Shown here: piece by piece, positions 24,861 through 40,200 of the stretch | Numbering within the stretch: the first letter of the stretch is position 1 | How the letters are laid out: each line of letters starts with the position of its first letter | Notes under the pieces: generated by a model | What the model saw: the letters and a program-made list of their open reading frames with translations, nothing else | Databases searched by the model: none | Told to the model about the DNA's origin: nothing | Assembly: GCA_032207245.1 (NCBI GenBank) | Contig: CM063499.1 | Span: 75,952,978 to 76,016,977, forward strand | DNA from: Pardosa pseudoannulata | Lineage: Eukaryota > Arthropoda > Arachnida > Araneae > Lycosidae | Length of the DNA: 64,000 nt | Direction: 5' to 3' | Position numbers and translations under genes: made by a program

Positions 24861-27800
24861 TAAAACTGAAAGAATTAGAGGAAATATTTTCAACTGCATT
24901 TCTGTTCATATTTCTTTTAATAATTGTTCAGCTGTTTTTCTTTATAAATTGTTCAAATTTTTATATAATGAGTTGTATATGACAAGAAAAAAAAACCCGA
25001 TATATCTATGATATATTTTAATATAATCATACAGAAACATAAATTTTAAACTCACCCTCCCTCCTAAAAAAAAAATTCTTAGTTTCAGCCCTGACATGAT
25101 GAAATAATCACTCAATAAAATATATATACTTTACAGCATACAGTTATTAGCACATGCCAAACCTAATATTATTCTTTCAAAGAGGAAAAATAAAGACTTT
25201 ACTATTTAACTAACACTGCCTAACCTTATTTTACAGTAACCATAACCCCTATGAAATAAGAAATTTTCATCTTGTTTAATTCTTCATTTTACAAACATAA
25301 TCAAAAATAAAATGCTTCTTAGAAGAGGCTACATTCTTAAATATAAATTAATGTTTCTACATCCTTATCCTTGGTACAAAAAGAATCTACATGTACTGTA
25401 CATGCCTCATTAGTATATGTTAAAAGCAGTTTCAGACTTAATGCTATATGGTAGGGAAAAATTTTTAATTGTAAATAATCACTAATTAAAAATGTTGATA
25501 TAACAACTAATGTTTGCACATTTATGGTATAAAATCTTTCATTTACAACCATAATGAAGAAACTGAATGTAATAGTTTTCTCTCTTGGAATATTGAAAGA
25601 GTTTTTAACTATATTGATTTACTATATTAATACAGGGCTTCGAACGGAACTGAACTAAAAAAAAAAACCGTTATTTTGGTCGGAACGAAAACGGAACTGA
25701 ACGAAAAAAAATATCGGTTTATTTCGGTTCGATATATCTTTCAGTCATTTTGTTACTGTTACCAACTTATCAATATTTTCTAATTTAACGTCAACTTTAT
25801 AATTACATATCCGCACTTGTATAAGATTGCAATGGTGGTTTTGGCAGCTCCAGCTACACAAGTTAGTGTTGAAAGAGCGTTATCATTTGAACTTTATTCT
25901 CCGAGACAACAGAAGTAATCTCAGTGAAACCACGTTAGAAGATATATTAATAATTAGAGGCAATTTTCATATGTTAAATAAATAATATATTTTTTACATA
26001 ATTATTGCAAGGCCAAGTGCACGATGTGAGAGTCAAACGACGAATGTGGGTAATCATGAACCTAGTTGTCAAATGCGATTTTGATAATGGATAACAATGC
26101 CAATGCTCGCCGCTCTTATCGTACCTGCTGTTTGTATCAATTCACATAGTGTACCACCAATTACAAAAAATAAAATCTTCTAAATTTTGATAGATAGAAT
26201 TACATTTTTTTAGTACAAATAAGAATATACATAAAATGAAATTATTCATTTGGAACTGAAACGAAAACAGTTATTTTTGGCGGAGCGAAAACCGGAACTG
26301 AACGATATTAATTTTTTAGTTGAACCGGAACGAAAACCGGAACAAAAAAAATTACGGTTCGACTGTTAAATACTACTATATTACTTATTTAGATTTAAAT
26401 ATGTCCTTATTTACATTAAATATTTAAAAATATATGTGAATAAACAATATTTATAAGAATTCAAGAATAACTTAACTCTTAATTTCTCCCTTTTGTTAGC
26501 ATTAATTGCACTATTATTTTTTTCTTTTTCCATAATTTACTATGAGTATATCTATGTTATTTCCGTCGGAAATCTGCTCCCACTCATAACACAGCCTTCG
26601 GGTTACATCATGCGAAAGGGTTAATGCGATTTAAAAATCGCCATACATGGGAAGGGGCACCTGGTTCTTCAGTAGTACCTTAAATATGATATCTATAAAT
26701 ATGATGGGATTAATGTGAGAAATGAGTTATTAATAAAAATCAAAATGAGCAGCTATTAAAATAATCAAAATGCATAGGGTTACGTTTTGTCTGATTTCTC
26801 TAGTAACAAATTTAATAAAAAATAAACGAACGGCTTATTTTTATGCATTAATTTTGTTTCACTATTTTTTATGTGTATATAAACTCATCAGAATTTAAAT
26901 ACTTTTTATTCAATATAATCTAGTGTTACATACTTTCATGAAACATGGTGAAGATTCTACTAGACAGCTCTACTATGCTGCTACTGGCTTTTCCTACCTA
27001 AGTGCTATGGTGTCTAGTAATATGGCTCTTAGACATGTTAATTATCCTACGCAGGTAATTATTTCAAAAGTTTGTTTTTTATAGGTAAACAAATCTTTCC
27101 ATAAAAGTATTAAATATTCTATAACTTAAATATTTAGCTTTAAATACTTTTTAAGCTATCCGTCTATGTTCGGAGAACTTTTTTCTTTAAAAGTAGAAAC
27201 TAGTTCATGTTTTTACACTTTTAGATTTATTTTTTATATTATCACAGAGAATTGAACTTAAAAAATTTATTCCTGGAAAAGTTTTTATAAAATTTCTAAT
27301 AAATGAAGAAAATTTAGTAAAAAAAATCGAGTTTTTTGAAAAGGTCTAATTTTTTAATAAATTAAATTATTTCAATATTTTTTGATGCAACACATTTCTT
27401 TTACACTGGACTAGTGACAAGCTGTGACGTTTTCTTTCTTGATCACCAATTTCAACTCTTGAGGAGCAAAATTTGGCAGCTAAAATGTTTAATGTTGTCC
27501 AGGTAATTGAATTTGCTTTGGCGGAAGCAGCCTTTGAAAGATTAGATTTTTAAAATTTTTCAATATAATTCATTTTTGGCAGCAAATGATAAATTCTTTC
27601 TTTTCGAAGCCATAATTAAAAAATGAATGTTCTTTTTCGTGACATATGGTCCAAATGCAACAAAATTTTCCTTTACTTGTTAAGTACTTTAACTAATAAA
27701 CAAACAGATGTCCAACTCTATAGTCCATGTAAAATCTATTGGCGCTTCAATGTCACACTTTCTCGTTTCCTCAGTCATCGATTACTATGGTAGCAACCAA

Positions 27801-30800
27801 GAAGCCTGTGCATTCACACTTATTTTCAGCACTTCAGTTGAGGATTTGATTCCAATACGTTCAGACGACTTGCTTTATTATTATAATAAGCAAAGTCAAA
27901 ATTTTCAGTTGTGCATAAATGCGTTAACTATTTACATAAAGAAAAGTTTAATAATATGTATAAAATGGTTATAATAAATCACAGATGTTTTTTTAAAAAT
28001 ACAAAAATTCATTTTAATTTAGAATTCTTACTAAAACATTAGGAATCTCTACTTTCTAAAGAAATTTTCACTTTCTAAAAATGTGTCAACAGACCATAAA
28101 TCTTTAAATACATAATAAAATTATACAAAATATTGTTATTGCATTAAGACCTCTTTCAATTCTTGTAAAATCATAAAATAATTATTACAGTACAATTTTA
28201 GAATAGAAACTTTACTATGGTCCACATAACTTCATAATATTCTTATTAACATACAACTTAAATTTACGGAATTTCAGAACTACGTTGTCTTAAATAAATT
28301 ATTAAGAAATACTTTTGATATTTAGATTAAAAGAATCATACAAATATAAAGAAAAATAGTGAGAAATTATAACTAATTACTCATTAAAATTAGCAAAATA
28401 TTCAATCATCTTAATGATATTATTTATGTAAATAATGCAACTTTGTGTGCAAAAAAAACTTTTTCAGTAGAATTTTTTAAATCTTACGGATTAGAATATA
28501 ACATACAATTTTTGAATTGTAATTTTATGAAATGGGATTATATCTTAAATTTATGAACTTAGAAACAGGTCTGAAATTACTCATAAAAACTTTGTGTAAA
28601 GTATTAAGTATTCTTCAAAGTGTAGTCTAAATAAACATACTTTCATCATGCATGGAGAGCCCACAAGATGCATGACACCCCTTAACCAGTGGGGAAAAAA
28701 AGGTAAAATCATTCTCCAACTGTTGTTACCATAGTTACAGTTGGTCATCGGGGAAAAATCAGTGACCTTGAAGTGCCTATTGAGTTTACACTGAGTATAG
28801 TCAAGGGTCAGGAGAACTAGGAGAGGTGAGAAACTCTGACAAAGAGTCTACACAAACAAGAAAGGGGAAAAGGAGGAAAATAAAGGCTTAAATTCAGGTC
28901 ATCTCCGATTTCGCACTAACTTCTTAAAAAAATGGAAACTCGTTGAAAACATGAAACTGACCATATAACTGGTAACAAGAAAATTAAAATGACTGTATAA
29001 GCGGTGCGCTTAAACACATATCCCTTTTAAGTTAGACGGAACTTTAGAAAACTGACCATATAGCCGGTACTGACTGTATTTAAACAGATGTTCCTTGTCT
29101 AATTGAGATCTTTGATGATGTTCTTATAAAATGTTTGCAAAGTTAATAATTTACTTAAATTTCTTTTTGAAGTGTTTATCTAGTAATTTTTTCTTGAATT
29201 TATTTATAATATTTCTCTTATTAGGTTGTAGGCAAGTCATGTAAGCCTATCCCAGTGATGATTTTGGGTGTTCTAATTGGAAAAAAGAAGTATCCATTAG
29301 CAAAGTATGTGTATGTATTTATGATTGTGGTTGGTGTATGTTTGTTCATGTATAAAGACAAACCAGCTGTAGTTGAAAGTGAAGATGCATCATTAATCGG
29401 AATGGGAGAAATTTTACTGGTAATAATTTATATTTCTAATCCTATCTTAAGTTCTGATTATTTTAAGTCCTCTCTTTTTATCCTTCCTTGGTTAAAACCA
29501 ATTTTTGACATTATGAATTTATTTTTCATGTTTAATGAAATTCATTATACATAAAATTATTTTTAGTTAACATCTTAACTCTGATAATTTTCTAGAATGC
29601 ATTAATAAAAGTACAGTAGAACCTCAATTACCTGAGCTTCAATTGAGACTTCTGTTAAACAAGCTGAATTTTTTTAAAATATCTAATATCTCCTATGTAA
29701 TAATAGCCAAAGTTGTCTGTCCGCGAATTTCTGAAACGGTTGTACCTGGAATGGACACAGGAATCCATATTGGATTTTTCATGAGTTAGGGTTAGCAAAA
29801 TTGAAAGCTAGTTTGAAATCCACCCCATCCCCCCCTTTACGAGCGTTTAATGCTATTATTTCAAGCCTCATTCTTCCTCTTATTCTATAAGAAATTCATT
29901 CTTGATAGGATGGCAAAGGCAGTGAGTAATATTTAAATTTCCGGACTGTTTCTCCTTGACTACCTGACTTTATATACTCTAATTAGTTCGCTCACAACAT
30001 GCAGGCATTGTACATTTGGTAGAAAGTCCGCCCACTTGATCGTCGTACATCTCGGGTTGACGGTTCTATCCCTGACGCAGCCAATTTTTTTTTTTAATGT
30101 CTAATAAATTTAATATTTTCTGCTTTTTCTTTTAAATTCTTATTCCGAAAGTTGTTTTATTATTTTTAAAATAAATTTTTACTATTTTTTCAACTTTTTA
30201 TAATTATTATTATTTTTTTTTTAAATTCACATATTATTTTATGGATGTCCCTGGCCACATAAACATTTCATGTTGTGTATCCTTAAACTTTCTTCTCGTA
30301 ATGTAATAATAGCCTAAGTTATCTGCCCGTCTGTCCTCAAAGTTATGAAGCTGTTGGACTAGAAATGGATAGAGCATCCATATTGGATTTTTGATGAGTT
30401 AGGGTTTGCAAAATTCACAGCGAGTAAAGATTATCTTTTCCTAAACTATAAATCCGATTCTGAAGTAAATTTGTATGAATAAGCTTTGTATCACAGCAAA
30501 AAATATTGTCCTCTTTAAAACGTTCAAAATCCACCCCGTCCCCTTTTCGAGAGTTTAATGCCATTATATCAAGTCCCAATTTAAGAGCAAGCTACTAATC
30601 AATTTATTACATAATAAATAGGTAAATATAACAATTTTTTCTAGCATTATGACTTCATTCTTTTAATCATCTCATTTAATCATTTCTTATTTTAATTTAT
30701 TTAAATATTTTCTGCATTATTTTCATACGTTTTATCACTAAACTTAGATATTACATAAATAATTTTCTTTTTTATTTGATTTAAATAATAGATTAAGTAC

Positions 30801-33800
30801 ATATGTGATAATTTTAATCGATTATTTTTGTTGAAAGGTAATTCTCAGCCAAAAAAAAAAAAATATTTTTTTTACCTGCCTCATAGGGTTTTTTACAATT
30901 CTGAAAAATTAAAAATTTTACTGATCCCGTCATATAAGCTAGTTATATATATAATAGTTATCAGGGTTGGTCATTTTGCCTGCAAAAAGGTATTTTTGCC
31001 AGGACAGTGGCAAAAACTGGTAATAACCAGCAAAAATGGCAAAAATCAAAATTTGCATAAATAAATTTAGTGATACAGGTTATATGAAAAAGAATCATAA
31101 CAACAAATAAAGTAAAATGTTTTCTTAGTAAAAATAAACAAATGAATAAACAAACAATAAATTCTTATTTTTTTTAATTATTTATTTATTTATTTATTTT
31201 TTTTTGCACTAATCTTATCTCTCTCTGGTAAAAGATTTTCATGCACCTGCACTTCCATTCACCATCCAAAAGCCAGTTCACACAAGAACCCATCTGTTCT
31301 ATCCTGAGTTAAGCAAGTGTTGATCCTCCCTCAAGTGTATTTTTTGTATTATAAAAAAATAAAATTTAAATAAGAATTTTAAAACTCCACTTATTTGAGC
31401 ATAATATACTAATATATATTTACTTATCACTATTGCTTATACTTAGCATTTCTGAAATATTGCATTATGTTAATGGATTAGGTTGATATTTTAAAACTGG
31501 AAGTGTTTGTTTATAACTTCTATACATTTTGTAATATTGTTAATTTATTGCAACATAAAAATCAGACTAACAATTTGATTTTTATTTCAATTAAAGATTT
31601 TTTTAATGATGAAATTTATAATTTTGCAGAAATTATAATGAGAATATGTGATTATCCTAATGTATTGTAATACTAGTCTGTGACTGTTAATTTAAGATAG
31701 GTAAAAGAACATAAATGCACATTAATATGTCAAAAATCTGTTTTTGCCATTTTTACTGGCAAAAACCTATTTTTGCCGGGACAGTTTTTGTCACAGTTTT
31801 TTCCACATATGGCAAAAACTTGCCAACGCTGATAGTTATATAATATATATAGTGTTATAAATGAAGATCAATAGCTTCATAAAAGTTTTATGTTTATTAA
31901 AGTGCAACTTGAATTAAAATATATATAGAGCTAAATTAAAATTATTAAATTTCTTTACAAAAAATTAGTGTTACAAACTAATTTAAGCTAATATGCTACT
32001 TTCGTGTATGTTTATTTATTTTTTCTGAATAAAGGGCCATGTAAAAGACTACGTTTTTTTAGTTCATTGTCTGTGCTACAGTTCCATCTACCCTCAAAAG
32101 GCTTGATTATCAAGAAAGATTGGACCAAGGGACAGGGCTGAACGATGGCCGAATGGTAGAGCGCTGCTCTTCAGAACCAGAGTTCGCGGATTCAAATCCC
32201 GCTGCAGGCATGGTTGTTTGTAACCGCTCAGAATCGGCTTTAAGCTGTAGGTCCCGGTCTCATTAGCCCTCATGTGCAAAACAGTAGACCGTAGCCCTCC
32301 AAACCAAACCAAGGGACAGGAAACAATGCAATGCAAGCATTTAATAAATTAATGTAATAAATAATTTAACACATTTATAAATAACAAAACATTTAAGATT
32401 TGTGTTATTTTTGAAAATGTATCTTTCATTAATTTAAATAATATAGTTAAAAAGTTCTCTTTAAAATAAAGCATAGTTTTTTTTAAAACTGAGATTTCAT
32501 ATATCTCAAGTATTAATCTGAGTTAGATAGGATAATCAGGGTCCTACTGTACCAATTTTTTAATCAAGAAAATTGTATAGAAACTGATATTTTAGTTTAA
32601 AATAAACCATCTATCTCCAATTATATTGTTAATAGTTTGGTGCTGCCATGTAGCATGTAAAATAAGAAATAATTTTCTAAGTGTAAAAACTGAATTGTTT
32701 TTAGTTTTTTGCCCCGTTATTTTTAAATATTTCAGCCTGAAAATATCATGGGCACGAAAAAAAAAAGAGTGTAAAACCCCAGACCATGATTTTGATGGAA
32801 ACAAGTTAATTTATTATTAGATATGCTTCTTTATACAGCGTTTGATTTTTTTTCCATATAACATGTTGTGACTGCTTGAAGATAGTAAAAAGATTTATTA
32901 TGCAGTTTCAGAAAATTATTTAAAATATATGTGGATATAAAATTGCTTTTCCTTGTTAAAATTATACAAAAATACTTTCGTAGAGGAAGTAACATTCCTA
33001 CTGAATTATAAATACTGAATGAAACATTGCACATGTTATTGTCATCAATCATCTAAATTTTATTGAACAGCCATGCATTTTCGTTGGAAAGCAATTAAAA
33101 ATTAAAATAGAGCATTTGAGCTATATGGCTTCCATCTTATCATAAGGGGTAAACAATTAACAAATTATGAATATCTAAAAATCATAATTCATAAACTTTA
33201 GAATTCAAAAGTGTGCTTATAATATTAATTTCTTGTTTTAGTTAAATATTTCAGCACCTCTATATATTTTATTGCTTATTTTCTTTTCTTTCACAGTTAA
33301 TATCTTTAGCACTAGATGGATTTACTGGAGCTATACAAGATAGAATGAAAGCAGAGTATCAATCTAAACCAGCTCACATGATGTATTACATTAATTTATG
33401 GTCAATTTTAATTTTAGGCATTGGTAAGTATCTCTCTCATCAGTTAAACGGGCTTCTATTATACCCATATATTTTAAAATTTCTTAAATTCAAACTAAAA
33501 AAAAAGTACCATAAAATAGCCTCAACTGATTTTATTAAAGAATTAAAATCACATTGTAGTCATGACATATATTGCTTTCGTTTGTTAAAATGTCTGGGTC
33601 TTGTTACGTTAACTCTACAATGCTGCATCTTAGAGGCATTTTATTCTTAAATAAATGCAAGCCCATGACTGACAAATTTGTGGGTATTTATACTTGCGGG
33701 TAGGTACTCTGTAAACTAATGAAAAACTTACAAAATTTTAGCTCACATAATTTGTATATAGAATAAAAACATGAAATTTTTAGGTCTACAAAATTTGTTT

Positions 33801-36800
33801 CAAAATTACCTCTGGATCTAAAAATTTTTTTTGCACTTGAAATCAGTGGGCCCTGCCGATAATATAGCGCTGCTTACAATAATAAATTTCACAAAATACA
33901 ATCATTTTTATAAAGTGTTACAATTTAAGATGGTGTGCAACCAAGTGGTATAAGAGTTTTAAAAGGTTGGGAAATGCTGGTTTAGAACAAAGTTGTTAGA
34001 AGTTGCACCTTCTCAACTTCCGATGAATCATGGCAATTTGAGTTTTTTTTTTTTTTAAGTTAACCAAGGCAAATTTTACTGCCAATTTAAGCGTCTTTCA
34101 TTAAGGGAGCTGACTCTTGCTGTATGTTTGTTTAGTCATGACATCTGCACGGAAAACACAAATGTGACTTCAACTCTCACTCGGCAGCTATGGTCTGTGT
34201 AATTTCCAGATTCGATGAGTGGGGGAAAAAGCCGCATGATTGTATCAATTTGTATGCGATGTCTGCTGCTGGGTATATAAGATGACCTGTGGGTTGATTT
34301 TTGTATGTGTGCATTTTTCCCGGCACGTAGGCAGACATCGTAAAATATGTTATTATTTTAAGATTTAAAATAAAGTCTACTTTGTTTTGTTTTTAAATAG
34401 TTTGTCATTTTTATATAAGGAACTTCAATTACTTTTCATCTACAGTTGTAACTTTATGGTACTCATAGAAATCACTACCAGATCCTTGCTCTGCTCAGTA
34501 CCAGTATTGAGTTGTTCATTTCAATACCGGTAACAAAAGTACCTATTTAACAAAAAGTGTCACTACAATGAAAATTAATGATGCTACAGGACTTGACCAG
34601 ATTGTTGTATTTGAGCTGTGTACTCACGCAATAGTTACTTTGAAAAATGAAACTGTTGACTGAAGAAGAGAAATGGAAAATGATTCTGATTATGCATTGT
34701 ACCTATTTAAAGATATTTAATGTAATAAGTGTACAATGAAGTTATGTGTCTTCACGAGATTTATTTTATAGCAAAATTTTGAAGTTTATCTTAACTTGTA
34801 TAATAGAAAAACAGTTTTTAGTGAAATCTTTTTTAATTTATTAAAATATTTTCACTTTGAATTATTAAATTTGTTAAGTTTAGGATAAAAGAACTAAAAA
34901 TCGTCATTTTGGCAAATGATGATTCTTAGTTCTATAATTTATAAAATATGTTCTTATTAACTGTAAATTAAAAAGTTTTAAGACTTTAAATATTTGTCAA
35001 CTTTAAGTTTAACTTTTTCCATTTTTAGTTGTGTTGTTAACTGGAGAAATATGGAGCTTTGTACAGTTTGTAGAAAAATATCCGTATATAATTTATAATA
35101 TATTAGGATTTTCAATCATGAGTGCTTTAGGTCAGGTAAGTTGATTCCTTTAACCTTTATATATAAATTGAATATAGTGAAGCCCTCTTAAGATTTCCCA
35201 CATAAAATGTTCCCAATTTCCTTATCCTAATTTCATCGACTTGTTTAATTATTAAAATTCTCTCTTCTTTAACTTTTATAAACTTTTCTTGCTTAAGGTT
35301 TTATCTTTCCAAACCTCCTATTCAACTATATTTTAAGGCGTAATTTTTTACCATCCTTTAACTCCAACAGGACAAATGTATATTCTTTCTGAAGTAGAAA
35401 TTCTCAAAACACATGAAGCTTTCTACCAGTTCTAACTAAATAAGTAGTACCATCCATCAAAAGTAATGCACTTTAAAGATTTTTCTATGTTCTAAAATCT
35501 CCACAAATGTTAAATGTACTATTTACTAGAGTATATGTCGATAAGGTATTGTGTAAACATTAATGCCATTCTATACAGCTGAGTTAGATTAAAAGTAATG
35601 AATGTATGCTCTCATTTTCATTATTGCAATAGTAAATATATCAAACAAAAAACTTTTGTAGCTTGTGATACCATTATGATCCCACCATGAAACTTTGAGG
35701 ATTAATTAACAATAATATGAGTAAATTTTGAGATTTTTCTCAAAATTTTAAAAATTTCACTTTTTGAGAAATTTAAATTAAATTTTTTTTAAAATTTCAA
35801 ATCATCATGTGTTGTATATATATGAAAGCCCTTTAAAAAAAGGTTTAAAATAACACCTTGCTCATATCTGTAGTTGAATTACGTGAGCAGCAAGTGTAAT
35901 TTAAAGGTATGCTGATAGTGTATTTTTTAGACAAATCTGGCAAATTTAAAGCTTTATAACTCCCAAACCAGTTATTATTTGAACATAAGATTTAGGGATT
36001 TTCTTTATAACCATGAAGTCACTTACTGTACCAAATTTAATCAAAATTGAATGTGGTCAGGTAGAATTTGTTCTAAAATTGTGTTGATTTCACATGGAAT
36101 AACCCCATACAGAGATGAAAAGGGTAAATTAGTAAATATGGCTGATAAGAGAAAATAGGTTTATCTATATATATATAAATGAATTTGTGTCTGTCTGTGT
36201 GTACTCGATAGACTCAAAAACCATGCATCCAATCGCCGTGAAAATTTGGGAAATTATTAGGTACATCCCTGGGAAGGTTTTTGAAGATTTTTAAATGTTC
36301 GAAATCCATTCCTTTCCCCTTTTTCAAACGTTTCATGTCGTTATTCCAAGCATTATTTTCCCCAGTTAAACACAGATGATTAACATTTTAATTTATTGCA
36401 TCATAACTAAGTGAAAGAAGCAATATTTCTAGCAATGTGACGTCATCCCAAGTAATTGTTTTAAATGCAGTTTTCCTCGGTTAAAAGCAGGATATTAAAA
36501 TTTTCAATTTAACCCATAATAAATTGGTGAAGATGACATTTTTTTATCATTATGACATCATTCCTTTAAATGTCTCATTTCTTATTTTATATTATTTAAA
36601 CATCGTCTGCTTAGTATCCATTTGATTTGACTTGGAAATTGAGATATAAGGGGATTCACTTTCATTTCTATGTGACACAAATTGTAGCAATTTTATATGA
36701 GAACTCATTTTAAATTTAATTCTTGGTTCATTTTTATGTTATGAATGAAATGTTCATCAACAGTATTCTAACAACAAAAAGTACAAATTTCAGTGACTCT

Positions 36801-37183
36801 CGTGGGTAAATAAAAACCTATCATTTTATATAGTTATCTTTATATTCATAGAGTTGTCAATACGAATATGCGTTTCTGTTTCATACAAAACCATGTGGTT
36901 AGTCATAAATTTGTCAAATTTTCGTACTCTTATTTTGCACACACTTTCGAATCTTATTGGTGTACAACTATGGTTTAATGGAAACTGAAGTATACAAACT
37001 GAATATTGTTATAATACGTTTATAATAGAACTATATAAATATGTCAATGACTCGAACTGCACTGTGACGAATTTAGAGAGCTATGCACGAAAAAATCTTT
37101 GTTTAAAAGTAATTTATTAAGTTCACCGTAGCGAAGCACGGGCACACTTGCTAGTTTACAATAACCATTCTTAGAAATTCAGA

Positions 37184-37214
<31 letters not shown>

Positions 37215-40200
37215 ATAAACAATTTTGCTGCATATTTTTAAGGTTTTAACATTTGATAACCTTAACTTCCTGTTACCAATCACTAAATATTTTAAAACTC
37301 ACAGATCAACTAGTTATATAAACACTTAAATATTTTAGAAAAGGATTAAAAGATGGATTTGAAAGTAAGATTAAAATATTTTGGAATCTATATACATTTT
37401 ATAAATACTAATGGGAAAAACAAGAGAAAATAAACTTTTATTTATGCCTGCCTCAATGCTAAAATGCATTGAATAGTAGAAACAATCAGGAAGTGGATTC
37501 AGAATATCTTATCCATAATATAGATCTAGTTAAACATGCAGTAAATCCACAAGGCACAGTAGTAATCAAGCTTCAGCAGTTGTGTCCAAAAATATTTTTA
37601 TTTTCTAGTTGGAGGTAAAATTTTTTCAAAAATCTAAGTTGTGTTTTGTGAATCCATTTTAGCACCATTTGCTATATATTATTTTTTTATTAGATGTTTA
37701 AATAAAATCTTAATTCATCTGATAGCCTGTTTTTAGGAAATACTTTTCTTTTTTGCTTTTTGGTCATATTTACTAGACTAATTTGATTTTATCAATTTTA
37801 ATTAAGTCTATTTCTTTTATTTTGAATTCAGTTTTTAATCCAGTTTTCAGGTGCCAATATTATTCCATTGTTAATAGAGTTATCGTCTAAAAAACTTTAA
37901 TATTTATGTCACATCAATAATATTTTTATCTGTTAATGCTTTTTTTTCTCTTTAAATGATTAGGTAGAAAACTTAAACACTTTTTGTTATTTCATTACCA
38001 AATATTGCCTTACATAATTCTTTTATATCTTTAGATTACATTTCACACTAAAAATTAAATTTAAATTAATGTATTTGTTTTATGATATTTAGTTGTGTTA
38101 TAGTTGAAATTTTTTATATCATTAGTATCATATAATCTGTAAACTAATTTGAATTTTGAAAGAAATATAATCTTCATTTAAGAACTTTAATTATTTAAAC
38201 TATAGGCTGAGCACAAAGTGGTTAATTTATATATACATGGTTTCCACGCACCTGAAAAGTCATGGAAAATCATGGATTTAGACAATGGATTGATTTTGTC
38301 ATGGAAAGTCTTGATTTTTCAAGTAAAATGAGTAAAAATCATGGAAAGTCATGGACCCGCTAAACTACTGATTAAAAAAAAATGCATTGAATTGTTTAAT
38401 TCTAATTTTACTTGTCATTTGGCTGAAGTTACTGAGTTCGGTATTTATGTATTATCCTATTGACCCTATTGCCAAGTAAAATTTATTCACCAAGCAAGAA
38501 AGCTTAATGGGTGGGTAAATGTATATTATTCTGGTTTTTTCTTAAATTGTAGAGTAAAATTTTATTAATATAATAATAATTATTTTTTAATAAAAATTAG
38601 TTAAGATTTTTGCACAAAATATAAGTTTATCTATAGGGACAAAAGGTTATAGACATTATAGGGTTATATTTGACTATTATTCATGGTCACCTAGATAATA
38701 CCAAAGTACCCTGAATTCAAATTGGAAACATTTTGATTGAAAAATTGCTATATGATTAAACTTAGGTATGTAGATACAACAATTTATTTTTGTGTATGTG
38801 AGTTTATTAACACTTATAAAGTAAGTTTACAGTTTTATAAAATTCCTGTAATTTCTCTAAAAGCATATAATTTATTTATATGTACATCAGAAGTTTTATT
38901 CATATATACTTTAATGGAAGCTTTAATGGAATCAGGAAAAGTCATTGATTTGAAAAATTTTAATTTGGCAGATACCCTGTATATACATAAGTTGCTATTG
39001 TTTTCCTAGAACAGTAGTGCTTGAACTATAGTTTAAAACTCTTGGAAATATTTTTTAGGTCACCAAATTTTAAAGAAATTTACTTAGCAATGAAAAATAT
39101 AAAACTTTCTTCAAGAAGTATCAAATACTAGTAAAATAATGAGTGAATAAAAAATAATTTTTTTTAAATTAAAAATTTTTCTACCCAGGAATTGCAACAA
39201 AATTTTATAATTTGCTAAAACGATTTGCTTAAATGAAACAAGTTTGCATACCATGTTTGTACCATTAATTTCTCACTAGGTACGTAAAATGGAATAAATT
39301 TTTGAAACATTCTATGTATTACTGAACTCCTTACTGGAAAAAATCTAAGTGTTTACTTTTATGTTTTTCTTTTACTTCTAGGTATTTATTTATTTAGTCG
39401 TCAGTGAATTTGGTCCTCTCCTTTGTTCTATAATTACTACAACTAGAAAATTTTTTACTGTCTTGGCATCAGTATTTTTATTTGGAAATTCACTCACCAA
39501 TCGACAATGGCTTGGTACTACTTTAGTATTCACAGGTATGTAGTAGTTCTTTGATTGCAATTCTAAGGGATTTTTCTTAATGTATTAATTTGCTTATGTT
39601 TTGTTATGTTATTTATATTTTTAGTGTGTGATTGAAAAATTTTGAATATAAGTAACAAAACATTTTGTAACATTCTGACAAGTATAAAGGTGGTACTATG
39701 CAATGTTATATATTAAAAAAATATTAAAGTAAAAAATGTAATTACTTTGTGAAATAGAAAGTCTCATAAAGAATTTATTAAGGAGATAGGTTTACTTTTA
39801 ATTTTAATTTAGGCTATTGCTAATGTAGAGACTTTATGTATTTGTATGCATAACCAGCATAACTTTTTTATAATAGATGCAATATTTGCAATTATTTTGA
39901 TTTAAAATTTGCATATGTTAGTTTATAAATACATTCACCACAACAGTGCAAAAGACACTTATCTCATTTAAATTTTTTTATGTATTTTTAAGTACAATTT
40001 TCTAAAAAGACACAAATTTATAATTTCTAATATTTTTCATGGCCCTTATCTTTTATTTTAATAAGATTGGCAATAGAATATAATTTTTGTATATACAGTG
40101 AAACTTCTCTGAGTGGCCACCCTTCTAAATAACCAATTTTTCATGGCACAGATTTTTCAACTCATAGACCTAATGGTAAAAAACCTGTGGATATAAGACA

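Larger units (their letters stand above)
29614..32549 (+). mobile_element. Tigger/pogo-type element carrying nested insertions
   Basis: Outer ends TA-CAGTAGAACCTCAATTACC and, inverted, TA-CAGTAGGACCCTGATTATCC resemble Tigger termini with TA duplication. The 2.9-kb interior holds Helitron-like pieces (29690-29900, 30300-30840), a tRNA-like stretch, a hAT element (30962-31831) and a SINE (32137-32310). No transposase remains. It occupies most of SLC35B1 copy 1 intron 4. Confidence 0.55.

Noticed and set aside
26902..26923. Longer exon 3 of SLC35B1 copy 1 starting at an upstream AG
   Set aside because: It would include an in-frame TAG and break phase with exon 2; the ATAATCTAG acceptor matches copy 2 (ATAATCCAG).
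27708..27974. 88-codon frame in SLC35B1 intron 3
   Set aside because: No recognisable domain, no splice context in phase with the flanking exons, AT-rich codons throughout.
32592..32820. Overlapping 64- and 70-codon frames
   Set aside because: Mirror frames on both strands in AT-rich intron without family features.
38737..39009. 90-codon open frame as a gene
   Set aside because: It falls within a non-coding mobile element that also occurs at 59652-60440 and has no conserved protein features.
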